DNA of 64,000 nt from Candidatus Zixiibacteriota bacterium (GTDB lineage: Bacteria > Zixibacteria > MSB-5A5 > WJJR01). How positions within the stretch are numbered: position 1 is the first letter of the stretch; every line of letters begins with the position of its first letter. This document shows positions 8,558-16,934 of the stretch, piece after piece. The notes under the pieces were generated by a model that worked only from the letters and a program-made list of their open reading frames with translations, was not told the origin of the DNA and did no database searches. A program made the translations under genes and the position numbers. The stretch is from contig JBFMGX010000032.1 in assembly GCA_040752595.1 (NCBI GenBank), forward strand, positions 22,542-86,541, read 5' to 3'.

Positions 8558-9382
8558 CTATCCGCTCATCGGCAATCCCATTCGCGCCGAGATCGCGGGG
8601 AGATACTCGCCGGCGGGTCCCCGCAGGACCACATCAAAGATATCGGACAGTTCCGTCGGCTCAGGATTGACCTCGACGACGAATGCCCCGGCATTTCGGG
8701 CCACCTGTACCAGCCCCGCAGCGGGATAGACAACGCCGGATGTGCCGACGGAGAAGAACACTTCTGCAGTTGCGGCGGCCTCTCCCGATTGTTCTAAGAC
8801 GTCGGTGGGCAAAAGTTCCCCGAACCAGACAACATCGGGACGCTGCCGACCGCCGCAGGGACAACGCGGGACGGCATTGGCGTTGCCTGCAGGAGTGCTT
8901 TCGGAGGATGCATGATCACCGACCACGGTCGGTGGTACTTCCTGCTGGGGCAAGGGAGCGAGTTGGGAGTCATCGAGCACCGTGCCGCAACGCTGGCACC
9001 GGGATCGGAAGATGTTGCCGTGCAACTCCAAGACCCTCTTTGAGCCGGCACGGCGGTGCAAGCCGTCCACGTTCTGCGTCACCAGCGTGAAATGGGGAAA
9101 GTGCCTCTCCCAGCGGGCCAGGGCGCGATGCGCGGGGTTGGGCTCGGCTTTGCGCACCAACTCTCGCCGGTAGATATACCAGTCCCAGACCATCCGGGGG
9201 TCGCGGGCGAATGCCTCAGGCGTCGCCAGCTCCTCTGGGCGGTAACTCCGCCAGAGACCTCCGGCGCCACGAAACGTCGGGACGCCACTCTCGGCGGAGA
9301 CACCGGCACCGGTGAGCACAACGACTCTGGCGGCCGTGGTCAGGACCTCCAGCAGCCGGTCCGGGATGGCCGCTGTCTGCAT
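8558..9382 (-). CDS. cobB: NAD-dependent protein deacylase, sirtuin family
   Basis: A 274-residue Sir2 protein from the ATG at 9382. It has the NAD-binding GAGVSAESGVPTFRG, TQNVDGLH and catalytic ELHGN, and zinc ligands in CQRC and CPCGG. WYIYRRE holds the Tyr-x-x-Arg pair that in SIRT5 and E. coli CobB binds succinyl or malonyl lysine, so desuccinylase activity is likely. The zinc module carries an extra loop of about 25 residues between the cysteine pairs. It leads the leftward chain with the radical SAM and TPR genes. It acts in the cytoplasm, releasing nicotinamide and O-acyl-ADP-ribose. Confidence 0.92.
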   Translation of the reverse strand: MQTAAIPDRLLEVLTTAARVVVLTGAGVSAESGVPTFRGAGGLWRSYRPEELATPEAFARDPRMVWDWYIYRRELVRKAEPNPAHRALARWERHFPHFTLVTQNVDGLHRRAGSKRVLELHGNIFRSRCQRCGTVLDDSQLAPLPQQEVPPTVVGDHASSESTPAGNANAVPRCPCGGRQRPDVVWFGELLPTDVLEQSGEAAATAEVFFSVGTSGVVYPAAGLVQVARNAGAFVVEVNPEPTELSDIFDVVLRGPAGEYLPAISARMGLPMSG

Positions 9383-9583
9383 GACCGCGAATATACGAAT
9401 GGGTCGACCCAACCGCAAACCGGTCGGGGTCCGAGGGGTAGGCGACGGGGCGTGTTCGGGAATGGATGCTCAGTTCAGATGAGTCGCTGTGCCGCGGGCA
9501 TGCAGAATGAACTCATGAAGAACTCCCAACCGAATCACCGGGCCGCGTCACTTGCCGGGGTCATGGAACTGACTCAGCGCGAT

Positions 9584-9883
9584 CTAGCGAAAGAGGATGC
9601 GCAGCTTGTCCCAATCGGAGACATCGGCTGGGTTCGGGATCGAGCGGACCGAGAGGTATGCCTCGCCCATCCTCTTGTGGTATTCGAGTGAGTCGGCACT
9701 GACCACGGACTGAACGGGGCCGATTGATCCCGTGTCCGCCGCCGAGAGTCCGCTTGCGGGCATGGATCCGGTCGGATCACCCGGCATGGCGTTTCGTGGC
9801 GATGGACCCAGCCCGCCCTGCAGGATCGGCATGATCCCGATCGCGAAGGCGACGACCAGCAAGACTCGGGTGGCTTTGTGCAT
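9584..9883 (-). CDS. Small hypothetical secreted or membrane-anchored protein
   Basis: A 99-residue ORF starting MHKATRVLLVVAFAIGIMPILQGG, a plausible signal peptide or single anchor. A Ser/Gly/Pro-rich linker follows, then a charged tail (SLEYHKRMGEAYLSVRS). It lies 30 bp after rex in the same direction and may be cotranscribed. I recognise no family. The clean hydrophobic N-terminus is the main reason to believe it. Confidence 0.5.
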   Translation of the reverse strand: MHKATRVLLVVAFAIGIMPILQGGLGPSPRNAMPGDPTGSMPASGLSAADTGSIGPVQSVVSADSLEYHKRMGEAYLSVRSIPNPADVSDWDKLRILFR

Positions 9884-9913
9884 CCTGCCGATAGCTTGTC
9901 TCCGATTCCTCCT

Positions 9914-10615
9914 CTATGTCAGAGCGGCGGTCCGCACCTGACGATGGGCGAGGTGGAAGGAGAGAAACTCCAATTCGATGGCCATGTTTTCGGCGCGCAC
10001 GATGACGTCGGGCGGGACCCGCAGACTCACCGGCGCGAAATTGAGAATCGACTTGATGCCGGCGGCGACGACCAGGTCGCAGATGGCCTGGGCATTGGCC
10101 GACGGGACGGCAATGATCATGATCGACAGCTTGCGCTTGCGGACTTCGGAGGCCAGATCGCGGATATCGGCAATGACGATTCCCTTGTGGTTCGATCCGA
10201 TCTTCCGCTGATCGTTGTCAAACAGCGCCCGGATGATAAATCCCTGCTTCTGAAACTCCTTGTATGACACGAGGGCGGAGCCCAGATGTCCGACACCGAT
10301 CAGCCCCACATTCCATTCGTGGTCGATGCCGAGGATTTTGGCAATGCGCCCCTTGAGCTCAGAGGCGGGGTAGCCCAATCCGCGCGTGCCGAACGATCCG
10401 AAGGACGATAGGTCCTTGCGCACCTGCGCCGGGGTCAGTTTCTCCCGGTCGGCCAACTCCTGTGAGTTGACCGTATAGTACCCTTCGGCCTCCAAGGCGA
10501 CCAGCGTGCGGTAGTACACGGAGAGGCGATGGATCGTCGACTCGGATACCCGTCGGCGAAAGAGCGGTATGGTGCCGCCGCTCGTCGTCTTACGGCTGCG
10601 CCGCGGTCTCATCAT
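9914..10615 (-). CDS. rex: Redox-sensing transcriptional repressor Rex
   Basis: A 233-residue protein from the ATG at 10615, preceded by a good GGAGG 8 bases upstream; the open frame extends further but lacks a ribosome site. The N-terminal winged helix (RRVSESTIHRLSVYYRTL, LTPAQVRKDLSSFGSFG) is followed by a Rossmann NAD(H) domain with GVGHLGSAL. Rex senses the NADH/NAD+ ratio and represses respiratory and fermentative genes when NADH is low. The nuo operon and the bd-like oxidase in this window are natural targets by family precedent, but I did not find a clear Rex operator. Confidence 0.94.
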   Translation of the reverse strand: MMRPRRSRKTTSGGTIPLFRRRVSESTIHRLSVYYRTLVALEAEGYYTVNSQELADREKLTPAQVRKDLSSFGSFGTRGLGYPASELKGRIAKILGIDHEWNVGLIGVGHLGSALVSYKEFQKQGFIIRALFDNDQRKIGSNHKGIVIADIRDLASEVRKRKLSIMIIAVPSANAQAICDLVVAAGIKSILNFAPVSLRVPPDVIVRAENMAIELEFLSFHLAHRQVRTAALT

Positions 10616-10749
10616 GCAATGCCTCCGATTCCCGGTAGGGTTGGCTGACTCTGAATTCCGACGATCAATGCCTGATCGCCATCGACCTCTGGTCCATCGA
10701 AGTGGAGCCGCCGTCGGCGACTCCGCGTTCCCTGTGATCGCGGGACTCG

Positions 10750-13689
10750 TTACTTGGTGGCGTCGGTACCTCCACCCAGCGCCGCCTGTGCCGCTGCCAG
10801 CCGCGCGATCGGCACACGGTACGGCGAACAACTCACGTACGCCAGCTTCAGACGATGGCAGAAGGCGATCGTCGCGGGGTCGCCGCCGTGCTCGCCGCAA
10901 ATCCCGATCTTCAACTCCGGATTCGTGGTGCGTCCCCTCTCCGTGGCCAATTCCACCAACTGCCCCACGCCGTCCAGATCGAGGGTGACGAAGGGGTCGG
11001 CCGGATAGATCCCCTTGTCCTGGTAAAGCTGCATGAACTTCCCGGCATCGTCGCGCGAAAGTCCCATCGTCATCTGTGTCAGGTCGTTTGTGCCGAAGCT
11101 GAAGAAGTCGGCGGCGGCGGCAATCTTGTCGGCCATCAGCGCGGCCCGCGGCACCTCGATCATCGTGCCGACACGGTAGTCGACGCGTTGTTTGCGCTTC
11201 TTGAAGACATCCTCGGCGACCGCCTCGACGATGTCCCGCTGATTCTGCAATTCCGCCACCGTTCCCACCAGCGGGATCATCACCTCCGGATGCACGTCGA
11301 TGCCTTCCTTGGCCAGGTCACAGGCGGCGGTGAAGAGCGCCCGCGCCTGCATCTCGGTGATCTCCGGATAGGCGATGCCGAGACGGCAACCGCGGTGCCC
11401 CAGCATCGGATTGACCTCGGTCAACTGGCTGAGGCGCTCCAGGGTCTTTTCTTTGAGGGCAATGTCCTCTTTGATCGCCAGCGATTCCTCATAGGAGGCC
11501 TGTTCCTCCTTGGCCTTCAGGGCGGCGATGGCCGCCTGAATCTCCTCCCGCCGGGGCAGAAACTCATGCAGGGGTGGATCGAGCGTGCGGATCGTCACCG
11601 GCCGCCCCGCCATGGCGCGGAAGATTCCCTTGAAGTCCGTGCGCTGGAAGGGGAGCAGACGATTGAGGGCCAACTGACGATCCTCGGCCGTGTCCGCCAG
11701 AATCATCCTCTGAATGTGCGCCAGACGGTCGGGTGCGAAGAACATATGCTCGGTGCGGCACAGGCCGATTCCCTCGGCGCCGAACCGGACCGCGCGTTCG
11801 GCATCCTCGGGCGTGTCGGCATTCGTGCGCACGCCCAAATGCCGCTTGGCGTCAGCCCATGACATCAGCGTGACGAACTCCGGCGACAGCTCCGGTTCGA
11901 TGGTCGGGACTTCGCCCAGCATGACTGCGCCGGTCGAACCGTCCAGAGTAATCACCTGTTTCTCGCGGACGATGGTCGGACCGACCGCGAACGTCTTGCG
12001 TTCCTCGTTGACACGGACCGATTCGGCGCCGGCGACGCAGCACTTCCCCATGCCGCGGGCGACGACGGCGGCATGGGAGGTCATGCCGCCCCGTGTGGTC
12101 AGGATCCCGACGGCCGCCGCCATCCCCTGGATATCATCCGGATTGGTTTCGGAGCGGACCAGAATGACCTTTTCCCCCTTGGCGGCCATCGCCACCGCAT
12201 CCTCGGCGGTAAAGACGACCTTGCCGGCGGCCGCTCCCGGCGATGCCGCCAGTCCCCGTACGATCGGGGACACCGTCGCCGCGGGATCGAGCCGCGGATG
12301 CAGCAACTGGTCGAGGTCTTCGGGACGGATGCGTTGCAGCGCCTCTTCCTGTGTAATCAGTTTCTCCTTGACCATGTCGACGGCGATCTTGACCGCCGCC
12401 TGCGCGGTGCGCTTGCCGGTTCGCGTCTGCAACATGAACAAGGTGCCGTTCTGGATTGTGAACTCGAAATCCTGCACGTCGCGGTAGTGGGCCTCCAGAT
12501 GGGAGGTGATCTCCTTCAGTTGCCGGTACACATCCGGCATCAACTCGGCCAATTCGCTGATCGGTCGCGGGGTGCGAATGCCGGCGACAACGTCTTCACC
12601 CTGCGCGTTGGTCAGGAACTCCCCATAGAACTCGCGCGCCCCGGTCGAAGGATTGCGGGTGAAACCGACGCCGGTGGCGGACTCCTCGCCGGTGTTGCCG
12701 AAGACCATCGCCTGGATGTTGACGGCGGTGCCCAGATCCGAGGGTATGTCGTGCAGCTTACGGTAGGCGATGGCACGCGGATTGTTCCACGACTTGAACA
12801 CGGCCTCGATGGCCATTATGAGCTGTGTCCACGGTTCGTCAGGGAATGCCTCCTGCGTGTGGCGATGGACGATCTTCTTGTAGCCGGCGATGATCTCGCG
12901 CAGGTTGTCCACCGACAGAGAGGCATCGCGCTTGACCCGGCTGGCTTTCTTGCGCTGCTCGATGATCTCCTCGAAGACGTCCTTGTCCATGCCGAGGACG
13001 ACATTGGAGAACATCTGAATGAAGCGACGGTACGAATCATACACGAATCGGGGATTGCCGGTCTCGGCAATCAGCGCGTTCACCGTTTTGTCGTTCAACC
13101 CCAGATTGAGGACGGTGTCCATCATGCCCGGCATGGAGAATTTGGCGCCGGATCGGACCGAGACCAGAAGCGGTTTCTCGGCGCCGCCGAAACGCCGTCC
13201 CATGGCGCGCTCGACTTTGGCCATGTGCTCCTTGAGCCCCGGCTTCAACGATGGCGGGATGCGCATGCGGTTGGCATAGAAGACATTGCAGGCCTCGGTC
13301 GTAATCGTAAACCCGGGCGGTACGGGGAGATCGGCCTTGGCCATGCCTGCCAAGCCGGCACCCTTGCCGCCCAACAGGTCCCGCATCGTGGCATCGGCTT
13401 CGACTTCACCGGGGACGAAGGAGTAGATCAACTTGGCGTTTTCATCAATTCGTGACGGCGTGCTGGGCAACGCCGTTGACTTCGATGCTGCGATTCTCGC
13501 TGCTATTGTCATACGAGTCCGGGGCTGAGCATGACCTGCCACGGGTGCCGCAACGGGCGAAGCGGCTGGCGATTTGGCAATCCGTGATGCTGTTCTTGGG
13601 GACCTTTCCTTCGACTTGGCACGAGTACGTGCCACAGTCTCTTTGTTGCCCTTCGCCTTGCCTCGTCTTGGTTCCGCCTTCTTCGCCAT
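10750..13689 (-). CDS. ppdK: Pyruvate, phosphate dikinase
   Basis: A 979-residue enzyme from the ATG at 13689 (GGAGG at proper spacing). The nucleotide-binding half is marked by GGKGAGLAGM and SVRSGAKFSMPGMMDT, the phosphohistidine swivel by TTRGGMTSHAAVVARG, and the PEP/pyruvate barrel ends in GICGEHGGDP with the catalytic cysteine. It interconverts pyruvate+ATP+Pi and PEP+AMP+PPi. Unusually, about 60 residues at the N-terminus form a Lys/Ala/Arg/Pro-rich tail before the conserved domain (IYSFVPGE), normally near residue 5. A small inverted repeat lies upstream and rex downstream, but regulation by Rex is not demonstrated. Confidence 0.95.
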   Translation of the reverse strand: MAKKAEPRRGKAKGNKETVARTRAKSKERSPRTASRIAKSPAASPVAAPVAGHAQPRTRMTIAARIAASKSTALPSTPSRIDENAKLIYSFVPGEVEADATMRDLLGGKGAGLAGMAKADLPVPPGFTITTEACNVFYANRMRIPPSLKPGLKEHMAKVERAMGRRFGGAEKPLLVSVRSGAKFSMPGMMDTVLNLGLNDKTVNALIAETGNPRFVYDSYRRFIQMFSNVVLGMDKDVFEEIIEQRKKASRVKRDASLSVDNLREIIAGYKKIVHRHTQEAFPDEPWTQLIMAIEAVFKSWNNPRAIAYRKLHDIPSDLGTAVNIQAMVFGNTGEESATGVGFTRNPSTGAREFYGEFLTNAQGEDVVAGIRTPRPISELAELMPDVYRQLKEITSHLEAHYRDVQDFEFTIQNGTLFMLQTRTGKRTAQAAVKIAVDMVKEKLITQEEALQRIRPEDLDQLLHPRLDPAATVSPIVRGLAASPGAAAGKVVFTAEDAVAMAAKGEKVILVRSETNPDDIQGMAAAVGILTTRGGMTSHAAVVARGMGKCCVAGAESVRVNEERKTFAVGPTIVREKQVITLDGSTGAVMLGEVPTIEPELSPEFVTLMSWADAKRHLGVRTNADTPEDAERAVRFGAEGIGLCRTEHMFFAPDRLAHIQRMILADTAEDRQLALNRLLPFQRTDFKGIFRAMAGRPVTIRTLDPPLHEFLPRREEIQAAIAALKAKEEQASYEESLAIKEDIALKEKTLERLSQLTEVNPMLGHRGCRLGIAYPEITEMQARALFTAACDLAKEGIDVHPEVMIPLVGTVAELQNQRDIVEAVAEDVFKKRKQRVDYRVGTMIEVPRAALMADKIAAAADFFSFGTNDLTQMTMGLSRDDAGKFMQLYQDKGIYPADPFVTLDLDGVGQLVELATERGRTTNPELKIGICGEHGGDPATIAFCHRLKLAYVSCSPYRVPIARLAAAQAALGGGTDATK

Positions 13690-13741
13690 CGTTCCTCCAA
13701 GAACAAGCCAGCGATCGTTCACGATTCCTTGTCGGCGACGG

Positions 13742-13762
13742 GTAACTAATTGATAGTTAACC
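13742..13762. promoter_or_regulatory. AT-rich inverted repeat upstream of ppdK
   Basis: TAACTA-ATTGA-TAGTTA at 13743-13759 is a perfect 6 bp inverted repeat in an AT-rich patch 54-70 bp before ppdK, the right place for an operator or promoter. It does not match the usual Rex consensus closely, so the binding factor is unknown. Confidence 0.35.
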
Positions 13763-13835
13763 GATTAACGCCTCCGCCGATCTCCGGCACACGGTAAGTT
13801 ACTGGCAGATCGACCGTTGGGCAAGTGGTTTTGCA

Positions 13836-13861
13836 GAACAGAAACCCCGCCGAAGCGGGGT
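13836..13861 (-). terminator. Rho-independent terminator after the 13909-14250 gene
   Basis: On the minus strand ACCCCGC-TTCG-GCGGGGT (13844-13861) forms a 7 bp stem with a TTCG tetraloop, followed by the T-rich TTCTGTTC. It sits about 50 bp after the small hypothetical gene and before the ppdK promoter, separating the two units. Confidence 0.6.
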
Positions 13862-13908
13862 CTGCAAAGTCGACGGGGTCTGGGAAGCCCCGAAGCTGGT
13901 GCCGTGCT

Positions 13909-14250
13909 TCACATGGTGAAGAGGCGTTCCCCTGAAAGGATCTTGTCGAGCATCTTCAAGGTCTTCTCCACCGGGGAATGCATGATGTCATGCGTGTTGA
14001 ATGTGCTCTTGATCGAGTATTTCTTGGGCAGTCCTTCCGGAACATCATCCGGTCCGACTGGAGCCCGTCGGCTCGTGGCAACCACTTTGATGACTGTCTT
14101 CTGCCCCAGAGGCTCGGTCATTCGCTTCTTCTTCGCTCTTGCCGGGGTACCGACCCCGGTTGCACTTCGTGCGACCGCTGACTTGCCTGCTATTCCGTTC
14201 TCTCCCTTCACTTTCCTTGCGGTTGGCTTCTCAACCCTCGAATCGCCCAC
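13909..14250 (-). CDS. Basic hypothetical protein, Lys/Arg-rich N-terminus
   Basis: A 113-residue ORF with a GTG start at 14250 and a strong GGAGG six bases upstream. The first 60 residues are rich in Lys, Arg and Ala (TPARAKKKRM); the C-terminal part (TFNTHDIMHSPVEKTLKMLDKILSG) looks ordered and helical. A terminator follows. I recognise no family. The basic tail resembles that of ppdK and the SWIB protein at 46837, suggesting nucleic-acid or polyanion contact, but that is inference. Confidence 0.5.
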   Translation of the reverse strand: MGDSRVEKPTARKVKGENGIAGKSAVARSATGVGTPARAKKKRMTEPLGQKTVIKVVATSRRAPVGPDDVPEGLPKKYSIKSTFNTHDIMHSPVEKTLKMLDKILSGERLFTM

Positions 14251-14946
14251 TGTCCACCTCCCTGGAAGTGAGCCGGGATCTGTCCCCCCGGTCGGTGTGG
14301 AGTAACGACGCTGCGGTAGTGGTAATGGTGTTGATGCATGGCATCACGCAGTACTGTGGCTAACGATCATACAAACAAGGAGATATGAATGTCAACAAGA
14401 ATCCCGTCGAGGACTGAGTCTGTTTGAGATTTCCACGTCGACGCTACTCACTTTACATCAGCGAGTTATGATGCCCATCCGGGCGACACTGCTCCCTCTG
14501 CCTCCGGCGGCGACGCCAGAGACAATCATGCTATCTTTTTTTGGGCTGAACCGCTTACGTACGCCCCGGTTGGTCCGTGCCGCCCCGTCTGCTGCGCAAA
14601 GCCGGTACAACCCCCCTCACCTGTGATACTCCCATGAACCGCAGAAAGTTGTAGGAAATCGCCTTGTCGACCTTGCAATCTCTTGGCAGCCCGACCGCAG
14701 CCATGGCTTGCGCCGCAAGGCCTGTCCCTTCGGGCGATTCGTGTGATTGACGATGTTCCTCGGCTTCGCGTTATTGGTCCACGTGCCACTCAGATTCTGT
14801 TGCATGCTTCGCGGAGAATGGTCGCGACGGGATTCTGTCTGTGGGCCAGGGGCTGAGGCCCCTTGTATGCCGGACCATGCAGGAGTGGTTGTGAGTTGTA
14901 AGATCTTTCGTATGGCGTGGCGAGTTGGGGCTCGGGGTCGAATGAG
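14251..14946. other. Non-coding gap of about 700 bp
   Basis: No convincing gene is present. It contains a possible 10-codon ORF (14385-14417) behind AAGGAG, a T7 run at about 14532, and a dispersed hairpin GGGGCTGAGGCCCC near 14850. Open frames on both strands (such as 14526-14789 minus) have no ribosome site or recognisable product. It may hold gene remnants or an unrecognised RNA. Confidence 0.4.
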
Positions 14947-15456
14947 ATGAAGACAGTCGGGATATTGGTCGAGAGCGACTATCAGACTCTGGAAGTCTGG
15001 TACCCACTTTATCGACTGCGGGAAGCGGGCCATCGGGTCGTAGTCATCGGCACCGGCTCGGCGAGCAGTTACCTGAGCAAGAATGGTTACCCCATCAAGG
15101 CCGAGCGCGTGGCCGACGAAGTGAATACCTCAGACCTTGATGCGATCGTCATCCCCGGCGGCTGGGCGCCGGATCATCTGCGACGATACCCTGGGGTTGT
15201 TGAACTCGTGCGCCAGATGCATGCCGCCGGCAAACCGGTCGCAGCGATCTGCCATGCGGGGTGGGTTTTGGTTTCCGCGGGGATTCTGCGCGGCAAACGG
15301 GCAACCTCGTATGTCGCGATCCAGGACGACATGATCGCCGCCGGGGCGCAGTGGGTCGACGCCGAGTGCGTGGTTGATGGAAATCTGATCACGGCGCGGA
15401 TGCCCGATGATCTACCCGCATTCATGCGGGCGCTGCTGGCGACGGTGGAATCGTAG
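14947..15456 (+). CDS. DJ-1/PfpI family protein
   Basis: A 169-residue protein starting MKTVGILVESDYQTLEVWYP from the ATG at 14947. AICHAGW carries the nucleophilic cysteine at the strand-helix elbow, and VIPGGWAPD and the glutamate near the N-terminus (VESDY) complete the family active site. Relatives are proteases, glyoxalases or protein deglycases; the exact activity cannot be told from sequence. A hairpin repeat follows the stop codon directly. Confidence 0.88.
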   Translation: MKTVGILVESDYQTLEVWYPLYRLREAGHRVVVIGTGSASSYLSKNGYPIKAERVADEVNTSDLDAIVIPGGWAPDHLRRYPGVVELVRQMHAAGKPVAAICHAGWVLVSAGILRGKRATSYVAIQDDMIAAGAQWVDAECVVDGNLITARMPDDLPAFMRALLATVES

Positions 15457-15499
15457 GGTGGGTGCTTTGCACCCACCATCAGGGGGCTGAAAGCCCCCT
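15457..15499. repeat. Two hairpin repeats after the DJ-1 gene
   Basis: GGTGGGTGC-TTT-GCACCCACC (15457-15477) begins at the base after the stop codon, followed by AGGGGGCT-GAA-AGCCCCCT (15481-15499). Both are perfect inverted repeats of dispersed families. They may stop transcription or protect the 3' end. Confidence 0.65.
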
Positions 15500-15570
15500 G
15501 TCCGCAATGATCTCTTGAGTATGCATGAATGTCTTGAATCGCCAGATGCATCCCGTACGCTGAGGCGTGA

Positions 15571-16122
15571 ATGGCAGGTGCATTCACCATCGACCCCATC
15601 GCCGGATTCCCACCGCGCATCGGATCGTACCTCGCCCAGATGGAGGATGTCCGTCGCCGAACGCTGAAATACGTCGAGGGATTGACGCCCGAGCAGTTGT
15701 CGTGGTATCCGCAACCGAACGTGGAATCGATCGGCACGCTGCTGTTGCATATCGCCGCGGTGGAATGCTCCTGGATCGGTGAGGACATCATGCGGCGCAC
15801 GATGGGGGATGAGTGGAAGATCGCGCTGCCGATCCGCTTGGGCATTCCGCAAGTGACCGGCCAGCCATTGGCGTTCTTCCTGAATACGTTACGGGCCGTG
15901 CGCGAGCAAACCAAGGCCGATCTGGCGTCGTTGACGGACGACGATCTTGGCCGTCTGGTCGCGCCGCTGGACCCCGGCCCTTCGAGCAGCCCCGATCACC
16001 GTTTTACGATCGAGTGGATTCTCTATCACATCATCGAGCATGAGGCGCATCACAAGGGACAGATCGCAGTGATGAAGCGGTTGCTGCCGCCATGGGACAA
16101 CGGGACCGGTCTCAGGCAGTGA
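15571..16122 (+). CDS. DinB-family metalloenzyme-like protein
   Basis: A 183-residue four-helix-bundle protein. The metal-binding histidines are in TLLLHIAAVECSW and in HIIEHEAHHKGQI near the C-terminus, the DinB/YfiT arrangement. Members are thiol-dependent transferases or of unknown function; no substrate can be assigned. It sits between a DJ-1 gene and a phosphodiesterase gene on the same strand, with 40-110 bp gaps. Confidence 0.82.
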   Translation: MAGAFTIDPIAGFPPRIGSYLAQMEDVRRRTLKYVEGLTPEQLSWYPQPNVESIGTLLLHIAAVECSWIGEDIMRRTMGDEWKIALPIRLGIPQVTGQPLAFFLNTLRAVREQTKADLASLTDDDLGRLVAPLDPGPSSSPDHRFTIEWILYHIIEHEAHHKGQIAVMKRLLPPWDNGTGLRQ

Positions 16123-16165
16123 ATAGTGCGAGGACGGCGATCTGGCTGCCCATATTCCACATATC

Positions 16166-16906
16166 ATGATCCCCCGCATCATTGCCCACCGCGGCAATTC
16201 GCACGACTGCCACGAGAACACAATGGCGGCTTTCGCGCGGGCTGTCGCCGATGGCGCCGATGGGATCGAACTGGACCTCCGTTTGACCGGTGACCGCCAC
16301 TGGGTTGTGCACCATGATACCCATGTGTTGAACGGCGGTAGACGCCGGCGCATAGCGGACATGACGATGCAGGAGGCGGCCGTCGTCAGGGTGGGTGCGA
16401 ACGGTGATCCGCTGCCGATGCTGATCGAGGTGCTGGACTGGGCCAAGACGATCCGGCAGACGCTTGTACTCGACATCAAAGACACGGATGGTGCCGATGA
16501 GCTGATCGCCGCGGTCGAGGCGGCGGCGCTGCCGGTGGCGCCGGTCTTTTCCTCCTTTCGCAAATCGGTCCTGCGCGCGATCAGCCGCCGTCGTCCGACC
16601 TGGAAGCGCGCCCTGATCCTCGACGACCCGCGCAGCGCCATTGTCCGTCAGTTCTATGGTCGGGCCATGGTCCGCTGGGCGCGTCGTCGCCATCTCGCGG
16701 CACTCCATATGCAGGAGCGTTGGGTGACCCCATCGCTGGTCGCCCGGATGGCGCGGGCGCACATGAATCTGGCGGTCTGGACGGTCGATGATCCGACGCG
16801 CATGGTCTTGTTGGCGGCCCTGGGCGTGCATGCGATCATCACCAACCGCCCCGATGTCGCACGTATCACGTTGGGTCAGATGGCCCCGGCGACGGAAGGC
16901 GCGTGA
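16166..16906 (+). CDS. Glycerophosphodiester phosphodiesterase
   Basis: A 246-residue TIM-barrel GDPD. IIAHRGNSHDCHENT holds the HRG and ENT catalytic signature, ELDLRL and VVHHDTHV provide metal ligands and the acid-base histidine. No signal peptide, so it is cytoplasmic (UgpQ-like), hydrolysing glycerophosphodiesters to glycerol-3-phosphate and alcohol. It is 28 bp upstream of the AmrS-like gene and probably cotranscribed with it. Confidence 0.9.
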   Translation: MIPRIIAHRGNSHDCHENTMAAFARAVADGADGIELDLRLTGDRHWVVHHDTHVLNGGRRRRIADMTMQEAAVVRVGANGDPLPMLIEVLDWAKTIRQTLVLDIKDTDGADELIAAVEAAALPVAPVFSSFRKSVLRAISRRRPTWKRALILDDPRSAIVRQFYGRAMVRWARRRHLAALHMQERWVTPSLVARMARAHMNLAVWTVDDPTRMVLLAALGVHAIITNRPDVARITLGQMAPATEGA

Positions 16907-16934
16907 GCGGCGCGAATCTGCCCTGGACGACGCG

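Noticed and set aside
12073..13455. 460-residue plus-strand open frame inside ppdK
   Set aside because: Antisense shadow of a well-supported enzyme; the product has no domain and no ribosome site.
13742..13762. Rex operator upstream of ppdK
   Set aside because: The inverted repeat is real but does not fit the TTGTGA-type half-sites expected for Rex, so it is kept only as an unassigned site.
14526..14789. 87-residue minus-strand frame in the large gap
   Set aside because: No ribosome site or recognisable domain; competing frames on both strands look alike.
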